A stretch of 64,000 nucleotides of DNA from Vibrio profundi (GTDB lineage Bacteria; Pseudomonadota; Gammaproteobacteria; Enterobacterales; Vibrionaceae). The DNA lies in NCBI RefSeq assembly GCF_005281835.1, contig NZ_RZIS01000001.1, forward strand, positions 62,001 to 126,000, read 5' to 3'. Positions 56,853 through 64,000 of this stretch are shown piece after piece. A model generated the notes under the pieces. It did not search any database. It was not told where the DNA came from and saw only the letters and a list, made by a program, of their open reading frames with translations. Made by a program: the position numbers and the translations under genes. How positions within the stretch are numbered: the first letter of the stretch is position 1; each line of letters begins with the position of its first letter.

Positions 56853-58478
56853 ATGAAAGAAAAAAACTCTCTATTAAAAACCAGTAGTCTAAGCTTTGCT
56901 TTGCTGCTGGTTTTGCCGATCTTAGCGATCTTCTATACAGCCATCGGTGAAACTGATGAAGTATTCAGTCATTTATTATCGACGGTGATGCCAACGTATA
57001 CCTACAACACCATAGTCCTTGTACTTGGTGTCATGGTGCTTTCTCTTATTCTTGGCATTCCTAGCGCATGGTTTATGGCGATGTGCCGCCTTCCTACCGA
57101 AAAATGGTTGCAATGGGCTCTTGTTCTTCCGTTGGCTATGCCGGGCTATATCATAGGTTACATATTTACCGATTGGTTTGATTTTGCTGGGCCGATTCAG
57201 GTTTGGTTGAGGTCGTTCACTGGTTGGGGACCTGGAGAATATTGGTTTCCAGATATCAGAACATTAACAGGTGCAACCTTTGTGCTGGCCTTGGTGCTGT
57301 ATCCATATGTGTACCTACTGTGTCGCGCAGCTTTTATGGAACAAAATGTAACACTTTTACAATCAGCTCGATTGTTGAAATGTTCGCCATGGGAAAGTTT
57401 TCGAAGAATCTCGTTACCGTTAGTTCGCCCCTCTATGGCAGTGGGCTTGTCGCTAGTCGCGATGGAAACGATCGGTGATTTTGGTACCGTAAGCTATTTT
57501 GCGGTAAATACTTTGACTACTGCAGTGTATGACACGTGGCTAGGTTACTCTAACCTTACCGCTGCGGCTAAGATATCAGCGTTGATGCTTGTAATAGTGA
57601 TCCTATTATTGAGCGCTGAGCGTTATAGCCGTAGAAAACAAAAGCTATTTCAAAGCCAATTCTCCAGCAATGAAGACTTCCGTTATGTACTGACTGGCTG
57701 GAAAAAGTGGGGTGCATTAACTTGGTGTTGGGGGCTAGTCGCGATTGCCTTTATCTTTCCGCTATTGCAGCTCATTATTTACTCGTATCATTACTTCGCA
57801 CAAAGCTGGACTGCTGAGTTTCGTGAGTACGCCATTAACAGCCTATTAGTGTCGTTGGCGGCTGCAGCTATTGGTGTGTTTGTCGCGCTTGTTGTTAATT
57901 TCTATCACCGCGTGAGTCCAAGTAAGCACAGTGTCAGTTTTATGCGTTTGTCCTCTATGGGTTATGCTGTACCGGGTACAGTACTTGCGATCGGTGTTAT
58001 GGTGCCGGTGATAGCAATGGATCACTTCGTCAATGACTTTGCAAAATTGATGGATTGGGGTAGGCCTGGGCTTATTTTTTCCGGTTCGATGTTTGCACTC
58101 ATTTTCGCATTAGTAGTTCGTTTCTCAGCTGTAGCCATTGGCAGCGTAGAAAGCAGTTTAAGTAAAGTGTCGCCTTCTTTGGATATGGCTTCTAAGACCA
58201 TGGGTTGTAACACCAATCAAATGCTGCGAAGGGTTCATTTCCCGTTGATTAAACGTGGGGCCTTGATTGCCGCGCTATTGGTCTTTATTGAATCAATGAA
58301 AGAGCTAAATGCGGCGTTGTTATTACGCCCATTTAACTTTGAAACACTAGCAACCTATGTTTATAACTATGCTTCCGATGAGCATTTGGAACTGGCAGCG
58401 ATGCCTGCAGTTTTATTGGTGCTAGTTGGGTTGATCCCTTTGGTTATTGTTAACCGTTCTTTGGAGCAGAAACACTAA
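56853..58478 (+). CDS. fbpB: Fe(III) ABC transporter permease (fused double domain)
   Basis: 541 residues with about twelve hydrophobic segments: two fused permease domains, each with an EAA-type loop (LLQSARLLKCSPWESFRRISLPL and the second SKTMGCNTNQMLRRVHFPL). It forms the inner-membrane channel for ferric iron. The stop TAA overlaps the ATG of the ATPase gene by one base, so translation is coupled. Confidence 0.94.
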   Translation: MKEKNSLLKTSSLSFALLLVLPILAIFYTAIGETDEVFSHLLSTVMPTYTYNTIVLVLGVMVLSLILGIPSAWFMAMCRLPTEKWLQWALVLPLAMPGYIIGYIFTDWFDFAGPIQVWLRSFTGWGPGEYWFPDIRTLTGATFVLALVLYPYVYLLCRAAFMEQNVTLLQSARLLKCSPWESFRRISLPLVRPSMAVGLSLVAMETIGDFGTVSYFAVNTLTTAVYDTWLGYSNLTAAAKISALMLVIVILLLSAERYSRRKQKLFQSQFSSNEDFRYVLTGWKKWGALTWCWGLVAIAFIFPLLQLIIYSYHYFAQSWTAEFREYAINSLLVSLAAAAIGVFVALVVNFYHRVSPSKHSVSFMRLSSMGYAVPGTVLAIGVMVPVIAMDHFVNDFAKLMDWGRPGLIFSGSMFALIFALVVRFSAVAIGSVESSLSKVSPSLDMASKTMGCNTNQMLRRVHFPLIKRGALIAALLVFIESMKELNAALLLRPFNFETLATYVYNYASDEHLELAAMPAVLLVLVGLIPLVIVNRSLEQKH

Positions 58479-59506
58479 TGAGCTGTGCATTATCAATTAC
58501 AAATTTGACCTGTAAATACGAATCTCAAACAGTATTAGAGTCTCTGTCTCTTGAGGTCGCCCACGGTGAGATCGTATGTCTGCTCGGCGCGAGCGGCTGC
58601 GGAAAAACTACCTTATTAAAAGCGGTCGCAGGTTTACTTCCATTAAGTAGTGGCGTGATGAGTCTGAATTGCCAAACTATCGATGATGGTAAAAATTGGC
58701 TCCCTCCAGAGCAACGTAATATCGGTATGATTTTCCAGGATTATGCGTTGTTCCCTCATCTTACCGTTGCGGAAAACATTGCGTTTGGTCTTCGTAAAAC
58801 TTCCGAAGTTAATAAAAAGGAAAAAGTGAACGAGATGCTAGAGCTTGTTCACTTAGCTGGGTACGGCGACCGGTACCCACATCAGCTTTCTGGTGGTCAA
58901 CAACAACGTGTTGCGATTGCGCGTTCACTCGCGTACAAGCCAGACTTATTACTTTTGGATGAACCATTCTCGAATATTGATACTCAGGTGCGTCATGAAC
59001 TGATTGCGGAAATTCGAAAGATTTTTAAAAAGCAGGGTGTGACAGCTATTTTCGTTACCCACAGCCGTGAAGAGGCGTTTGCATTTTCAGATAAAATGGC
59101 AGTGATGAACAATGGGGTTATCGAACAATACGGCTCAGCGTCTGAACTGTATTATCGACCTTCGAGTAAGTTCGTTGCAGATTTCCTAGGTGGCGGCAGC
59201 TATTTGAAAGCGAAACGTTTATCTACCCAAGAGTTTGAAACGGATCTAGGCGTTATTGAAGCGAAACCGCAAACCCATATTGAGTTAGATTCCGACTGTG
59301 AATTGTTACTGCGTCCTCAGCACATTCAAGTGACTGCAGGCGAAGAAAGCGCTATATCGGTGTTAGAGCAACAGTTTATGGGTGATCATTGTCGTTATGT
59401 CATCGAGGCAAATGGCCAAAAACTGTTGGCAACTTCTGCTGAAGCGCTTGAAGTCGGTCAACCTGTCGCGGTGAAAGTCGACACGAATGGTGTTTTAGCT
59501 TTCTAG
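58478..59506 (+). CDS. fbpC: Fe(III) ABC transporter ATP-binding protein
   Basis: A 342-residue ABC ATPase with Walker A GASGCGKTT at 37-45, signature LSGGQQQRVAIAR, Walker B LLLLDEPFSNID and a C-terminal TOBE-like regulatory domain (LLRPQHIQVT). It energises FbpAB. It starts inside the stop of fbpB. The ferric-type substrate is inferred from FbpA and the Fur box. Confidence 0.94.
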   Translation: MSCALSITNLTCKYESQTVLESLSLEVAHGEIVCLLGASGCGKTTLLKAVAGLLPLSSGVMSLNCQTIDDGKNWLPPEQRNIGMIFQDYALFPHLTVAENIAFGLRKTSEVNKKEKVNEMLELVHLAGYGDRYPHQLSGGQQQRVAIARSLAYKPDLLLLDEPFSNIDTQVRHELIAEIRKIFKKQGVTAIFVTHSREEAFAFSDKMAVMNNGVIEQYGSASELYYRPSSKFVADFLGGGSYLKAKRLSTQEFETDLGVIEAKPQTHIELDSDCELLLRPQHIQVTAGEESAISVLEQQFMGDHCRYVIEANGQKLLATSAEALEVGQPVAVKVDTNGVLAF

Positions 59507-59513
59507 TGAGCAC

Positions 59514-59553
59514 AAAAAGGCCCAGTAATCGGCATCGGAACCAATTACTGGGC
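59514..59553 (-). terminator. Terminator after the phosphohexomutase gene
   Basis: On the minus strand GCCCAGTAAT, a 14-base loop, ATTACTGGGC, then CTTTTTGTG. It lies about 60 bases after the stop of the minus-strand gene and faces fbpC. Confidence 0.8.
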
Positions 59554-59611
59554 AAGCGCTCTTCACCTATAGGGTTCTCATAAGAGACAGGCAATGAAAG
59601 GTTCTCACTGG

Positions 59612-61024
59612 TTAGAGTGACAGAAATTCTTTCACTTGTTGAAGAACACGTTCAGCAGTGTCTTTGTCTGCCATTTCTGCAAAAATTCGCAGTAACGGCT
59701 CTGTTCCAGAGAAACGTGCGATGACCCAACCGCCATTCTTAAAGTAAACTTTGGCGCCATCTTCGTAACTGACTTTTTCGATTTCATATTCGAATTTTGG
59801 TAGTTGTTTCTCAACGTATATCTTGTTGTAAAGCGTCTCTTTTTCAGAAGGTTTAAAAGTGCAATCGCCTTCCGCGGTGTAGGCATAGCCATATTTCGAG
59901 TAGATCTCATCAAGTAATTCAGACAATTTCTTACCCGTTACACTGATCATCTCAACCAGTAGGCTAGATGCGAAGACTCCATCTTTACCTTTGATGTGGC
60001 CACGAATGGTTAAACCACCCGAACTTTCACCACCAATCAGAGAGTCGTCGGCTTCCATTTGCGAGCTGATATGCTTAAAGCCTACTGGAACCTCAAAGCT
60101 CTTTTCACCATGATCGGCCGCTACTTTATCGAGTAGATGAGTGGTTGCGATATTACGAACCACAGACCCTTTCCAGCCTTTGTACTCCAATAAGTAGTAG
60201 TAAAGCAGCAATAACACTTCGTTAGGGTGAATGAAGTTACCTTTTTCATCGATAATACCTAGGCGGTCGGCATCGCCATCTGTACCAATACCAATGTCGT
60301 AACCTTCAGCTGCAACCAAGTGCTTCAGGCGATATAGAGTGGCCGCGCTCGGTGACGGCATTAATCCGCCAAAATCAGGGTTTTTACCATCGTTAATAAC
60401 ATCCACATCACAACGACCGTTGATAAGAACGGTTTGAAGAGCATTTTTTGCCACGCCAAACATAGGGTCAATTAGGACTTTTAGATTGGCCTGCTTGATC
60501 GCATCGATATCAATAAAGTCGATGATCGAGTCAACGAACTCGTTCATTGGGTTAATAATGGTTACAGTTCTATCATTGAGGGCTTGCTCGAAGTCTACCC
60601 ATCTCACGTCATTAATAGATAGGTTTGCTATCTGAGCTTCGATCTTTTGAGTGATTATTTCATCGGCGTCACGTCCACCTTCGATGAAGACTTTGATTCC
60701 GTTGTAGTCTGCTGGGTTGTGAGACGCAGTAATACATGCGGAATATGTACATCCCATCTCTTTTGCCTTAAACATGACAATGGGGGTTGGAACAAACTTA
60801 TCGATGAAGCTAACGTTTACTTCATTTGCGGCTAATACTTCAGCAAACCAGCAGGCAGCCTTATCTGACAGAAAGCGACGGTCGTAACCAATAACAAAAC
60901 CATTCTGTGCAGCGTTTTCCTGGTTGATGATATTTGCTAGTGCTTGAGCAACTAAACGTACGTTATCACGAGTGAACTCTTCACCAATGAAAGCGCGCCA
61001 GCCACCGGTACCAAATTTAATCAT
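59612..61024 (-). CDS. Phosphoglucomutase/phosphomannomutase family protein (chitin cluster)
   Basis: A 470-residue alpha-D-phosphohexomutase. The phosphoserine loop is ITASHNPADYNG with Ser101, the metal loop is GTDGDADRLG, and sugar and phosphate loops (GGESSGG, RFSGTEPLLRI) are intact. It lies 73 bp after chitobiose phosphorylase, whose product GlcNAc-1-phosphate would need a mutase to give GlcNAc-6-phosphate. That role is inferred from context, and V. cholerae has the same order. Confidence 0.92.
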   Translation of the reverse strand: MIKFGTGGWRAFIGEEFTRDNVRLVAQALANIINQENAAQNGFVIGYDRRFLSDKAACWFAEVLAANEVNVSFIDKFVPTPIVMFKAKEMGCTYSACITASHNPADYNGIKVFIEGGRDADEIITQKIEAQIANLSINDVRWVDFEQALNDRTVTIINPMNEFVDSIIDFIDIDAIKQANLKVLIDPMFGVAKNALQTVLINGRCDVDVINDGKNPDFGGLMPSPSAATLYRLKHLVAAEGYDIGIGTDGDADRLGIIDEKGNFIHPNEVLLLLYYYLLEYKGWKGSVVRNIATTHLLDKVAADHGEKSFEVPVGFKHISSQMEADDSLIGGESSGGLTIRGHIKGKDGVFASSLLVEMISVTGKKLSELLDEIYSKYGYAYTAEGDCTFKPSEKETLYNKIYVEKQLPKFEYEIEKVSYEDGAKVYFKNGGWVIARFSGTEPLLRIFAEMADKDTAERVLQQVKEFLSL

Positions 61025-61097
61025 TAGAAAATCCTTTTAGTCTCTTTGCCTCAAACCTAATAGGCTTGAGGCAAGAGTGGTTGGTTAAGTGGCGTGA

Positions 61098-63503
61098 CTA
61101 GCCTAGAACAACGACAACATCGTTCACGCTGCCTTCTGCTTGCACTGGAATTGCGCCTTCTACTGACTCACCGTTGATAGTGATAGAGGCAACCCCTTTG
61201 CTTACTGCATTCGGGTTCTGTACCGTGATGTTGTATGTCGCACCGCGCCATTGGCGAGTGACCTCGAATTCTGGCCAATCTGTCGGGATACATGGATCAA
61301 CCGTTAAGCCTTCAAAGCCAGTGCGAACACCAAGAATAAAGTTGGTTACCGCAAAGTAAGCCCAACCAGAGGTACCGGTTAACCAAGGGTGGTTTGCACG
61401 GCCGTGGTCTTGGTGGTCTTTACCCATGATGAATTGCACGTACGAGTATGGTTCTGCGTAACGTGTTTCAATCATGTCGTTTTGGTTGTATGGGTTAAGT
61501 GCATCGTAGAATTTCATCGCACGGTCACCACGACCGAGTTTCGCTTCTGCTACCCAAGCCCATGGGTTCGGGTGAGAGAAGATTGCGCCATTCTCTTTTA
61601 CGCCTTGGTAAACGCGAGTGACGAAGCCGATATCATCGTTTGGTGTCGCGAATGATGGAGAGTTTAAGTGCAGGCCGTATTCAGAGAATAGGTTCTCATC
61701 GACTGCATCCATCGCTTTCTCACCACGCTCTTGAGAAACCGCACCAGACAGAACGGCTAGTGTGTTTGACTCAAGGTGTACACGACCTTCTGCTTGTTGA
61801 GCAGTGCCGATCTTGTCACCATTTTTGGTTAGACCACGGATGTACCAGCCACCTTCTTCATCCCAAAGGTGTGTTTCACACGCTTCACGTACGTTCGCTG
61901 CCATTTCTGTATATTTCGCAACGTCAGCATCGTTATTGCGGAACTTAGCAAGGTCTAAGAACTCTTGTAGCGCCCAGAAGTGCAAGAATGAAACCATTGA
62001 AGATTCACCGCCACCTAGGTTCAAGCAGTCATTCCAGTCAGCACGTAGGCCTTTACAGATGCCTGTTTGACCAACGTATTCTGCAGAGAAGTTCAGTGCT
62101 GCTTTCATGTGTTCGTAGACAGTTGCTTCACCGCCGTCTGCGTAAGGAATCACTTCATCAAAGAACTCATGTTCACCGGTTTCCATCACGTATTTGATGA
62201 TGGTCGGAACGATCCATAGATGATCATCAGAACAAGTATCTTCAATACCGTGGATCTTGTCGTCGTCTGATGGAGTCGGAACTACCGTTGGTGACTTCGA
62301 AGGCTTAACGTCCGCTTTCTCTGGATCGAACCAGTCTGGATCGAATAGGTGTAGACCGTAGCCTGCTTTAACTTGGCCGCGTAGTAGATCGACGATACGT
62401 TTACGAGTCATCGCTGGGTTAGCGTGAGGTACTGAGATTGCATCCTGAGCTGTGTCACGGTAGCCAAGACCTGTACGGCCGCCAACTTCAATGAATGATG
62501 CAAAGCGCGACCAAACCACACAAGTTTCTGCTTGGTATAGTGTCCAGGTGTTGATCATGGTGTCCAAGCCTTCGTTTGGAGACTTAACTTGGAACTTGTT
62601 GCAACGTTCGTCCCAGTGATCTTTGATACCTTGGAACGCAGCATCTACGTTTGTTGTGTCTTGGAATTTTTCACGTAGGCGTTCACCGTTACCTTTGCCG
62701 ATACCTAGTACGTAAGCAAAACGAACTTCTTCACCCGGTTGAATGGTGAATTGCTTATGCAGAGAACCACAGTGGTTGTAACAGGTTTGAGCGCTGTTCG
62801 AACATTTACCGTTTTCGACCGCAATTGGGTTTGCTTCATCGCGGTACATGCCAAGGAAGTTGTCACGCTGACCGTCGTAGCTGTCTGGTGAGAAGGTTGA
62901 TGCTAAGTAGTAGAAGCCTTCAAAGTCGTTAGTGTTGTAGTACAGATCGTATTTCAACACACCTTCTTGGTAAGACGTGCCCGCAGAGTACAGAGACATC
63001 TGGTGGTTTTGGTTGTCTGATTGAATATGACTGAACGAGAACTCTACAAATGAGAATGTGCTGATAGTACGTGGCTTATCCGTGTTGTTCTTTAGTACAA
63101 CGTCCCAAACTTCTGCATCTTCGCCCTTAGGAACGAATAGCGTTTTGGTTGCGGTAATGCCGCTGTATTCACATTTGAATTTTGAGTACGAAAGGCCATG
63201 ACGAACTTCGTAGTTTGCTTCATCTAGGCTCTTTGCCACTGGCTGCCAAGAGATAGACCAGTAGTCACCCGTCTCATCATCACGCAGGTAAACATAGTGC
63301 CCTGGGCGGTCAAAGGTGCCGTTCGGACGGAATTTAGTAACACGGTTGTATTCCGGAGAATTGTAGAACGAGTAACCGCCCGCATTGTGCGAAATTACAG
63401 TACAAAACTTTTCAGTACCTAGGTAGTTAGTCCAAGGTGCTGGTGCATCAGGGCGAGTGATGACGTATTCGCGATTGTCGTTATCGAAATAGCCGTATTT
63501 CAT
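61098..63503 (-). CDS. chbP: N,N'-diacetylchitobiose phosphorylase (GH94)
   Basis: 801 residues from ATG 63503 (AAAGGAA upstream). The frame goes on 27 bases more. It starts MKYGYFDNDNREYVITRPD and is very like V. proteolyticus ChBP, with the catalytic Asp in GLRADWNDCLNLGG (about residue 490) and conserved GH94 blocks FIEVGGRTGLGYRDTAQD and NHPWLTGTSGWAY. It splits chitobiose with phosphate into GlcNAc-1-P and GlcNAc, saving ATP. Cytoplasmic. Part of chitin oligosaccharide use, likely under ChiS control (inference). Confidence 0.96.
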   Translation of the reverse strand: MKYGYFDNDNREYVITRPDAPAPWTNYLGTEKFCTVISHNAGGYSFYNSPEYNRVTKFRPNGTFDRPGHYVYLRDDETGDYWSISWQPVAKSLDEANYEVRHGLSYSKFKCEYSGITATKTLFVPKGEDAEVWDVVLKNNTDKPRTISTFSFVEFSFSHIQSDNQNHQMSLYSAGTSYQEGVLKYDLYYNTNDFEGFYYLASTFSPDSYDGQRDNFLGMYRDEANPIAVENGKCSNSAQTCYNHCGSLHKQFTIQPGEEVRFAYVLGIGKGNGERLREKFQDTTNVDAAFQGIKDHWDERCNKFQVKSPNEGLDTMINTWTLYQAETCVVWSRFASFIEVGGRTGLGYRDTAQDAISVPHANPAMTRKRIVDLLRGQVKAGYGLHLFDPDWFDPEKADVKPSKSPTVVPTPSDDDKIHGIEDTCSDDHLWIVPTIIKYVMETGEHEFFDEVIPYADGGEATVYEHMKAALNFSAEYVGQTGICKGLRADWNDCLNLGGGESSMVSFLHFWALQEFLDLAKFRNNDADVAKYTEMAANVREACETHLWDEEGGWYIRGLTKNGDKIGTAQQAEGRVHLESNTLAVLSGAVSQERGEKAMDAVDENLFSEYGLHLNSPSFATPNDDIGFVTRVYQGVKENGAIFSHPNPWAWVAEAKLGRGDRAMKFYDALNPYNQNDMIETRYAEPYSYVQFIMGKDHQDHGRANHPWLTGTSGWAYFAVTNFILGVRTGFEGLTVDPCIPTDWPEFEVTRQWRGATYNITVQNPNAVSKGVASITINGESVEGAIPVQAEGSVNDVVVVLG

Positions 63504-63630
63504 TGTCATTTCCTTTTTAACAAACTGCATCTATGCAGCTAATTTTTAAATAGTGATGCTGAGTTTTGTTGGACTGAGCATCTTAATTTGAGTCAGCTAT
63601 CACTCGGTATGAGCATGCTGTGGTTTTGTT

Positions 63631-64000
63631 TTATTCCGCTTTCCAAGGGTTGCGGTAATCAACATTGAGTCTGTCGAGTAGCGGCAAGTGACCCTTTAGG
63701 CGAGACAGGTAATCAAGCCAGTTTCGGTTGTTTTTGTGTGTCCAACATCCTTCAGCTAAAGCGATAATTCTTGGGAATACCATGTAATCCATACGCTTTT
63801 GGTTGGTGACGATCTCACACCAGAGAGCACACTGAATTCCGCGGATCCGCTTACGAATTGGGTCGGTGTCGGATATCTCAGAAAGCGCTTCATAGGTATA
63901 AGCTTGTTCTAATGGGATAACGGCAGCCCAATCTACGCCCGGTTCTTCCGGTGCATAATCTTGGGTCATGTCGAGATAAGTAAATTGTGCCGGTTGCAGA
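63631..64000 (-). CDS. Beta-N-acetylhexosaminidase (GH20), C-terminal part (truncated by window edge)
   Basis: The frame runs off the right edge (5' end of the gene beyond 64000). The visible C-terminal 123 codons include FTYLDMTQDYAPEEPGVDW, IRGIQCALWCEIV and RIIALAEGCWT, hallmarks of the GH20 barrel end, where the tryptophans line the sugar site. It cleaves terminal GlcNAc from chitin oligomers. It lies upstream of chbP on the same strand, as in the V. cholerae chitin-oligosaccharide cluster. Confidence 0.92.
   Translation of the reverse strand, partial: LQPAQFTYLDMTQDYAPEEPGVDWAAVIPLEQAYTYEALSEISDTDPIRKRIRGIQCALWCEIVTNQKRMDYMVFPRIIALAEGCWTHKNNRNWLDYLSRLKGHLPLLDRLNVDYRNPWKAE

Overview
The window is a contiguous piece of a gammaproteobacterial chromosome, almost certainly chromosome 1 of a Vibrio. 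Three things point there. A LuxR/HapR/OpaR-type quorum-sensing master regulator sits beside hpt. The gene orders gshA-lipoprotein-luxS, yfjD/ypjD/ffh/rpsP-rimM-trmD-rplS, yacG-zapD-coaE-pilDCBA-nadC-ampD-pdhR-aceEF-lpdA and sfsA-dksA-gluQ-pcnB-folK-panB-panC are those of Vibrio. An oxaloacetate decarboxylase sodium pump lies at one end and a chitobiose-phosphorylase cluster at the other. The species cannot be fixed from sequence reading alone. No rRNA, tRNA, insertion sequence, prophage, integron or CRISPR array was recognised, and base composition looks even, so this is core chromosome with little sign of recent transfer.

Layout. 1-2187: end of the oadGAB Na+ pump operon. 2340-6630: an oxidoreductase, a YqaA-like membrane protein and an M16 metalloprotease lipoprotein. 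6692-9517: gshA, a lytic-transglycosylase-like lipoprotein and luxS (AI-2 synthesis). 9538-15599: yfjD and ypjD on the minus strand, then ffh and the rpsP-rimM-trmD-rplS translation operon. 15634-21602: minus-strand yacG-zapD-coaE and the type IV pilus genes pilD, pilC, pilB, pilA. 21851-31006: nadC, ampD, then pdhR-aceE-aceF and lpdA for pyruvate dehydrogenase. 31039-35235: the luxR-type regulator, hpt, beta-carbonic anhydrase and a SulP anion transporter. 35286-37166: ABC exporter yadGH. 37188-43121: the minus-strand pantothenate, folate, RNA-processing and stringent-response block (panC, panB, folK, pcnB, gluQ, dksA, sfsA). 43178-53335: hrpB, mrcB, a patatin-type outer-membrane phospholipase and acnB. 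53410-55653: yacL and the glnK-amtB ammonium system. 55701-59506: a Fe(III) ABC importer (fbpABC type). 59514-64000: phosphohexomutase, chitobiose phosphorylase and the end of a GH20 hexosaminidase, part of the chitin oligosaccharide catabolic cluster.

Regulatory sites could be read directly in several places: two PdhR-type operators before pdhR, a Qrr small-RNA pairing site in the luxR-type leader, a sigma-54 promoter and an NtrC-type site before glnK, a Fur box before the iron importer, and many intrinsic terminators. The most interesting non-textbook items are: an NtrC-type site built into the stem of the yacL terminator; a 7-codon mini-ORF with a strong Shine-Dalgarno overlapping the acnB start; an isolated sigma-54-like promoter firing straight into a terminator between pilA and nadC; a 7-bp tandem repeat at the pilB-pilC junction; and zero spacing between pilA and pilB. 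I did not find a clearly undescribed multi-gene system. Nearly all genes belong to known families.
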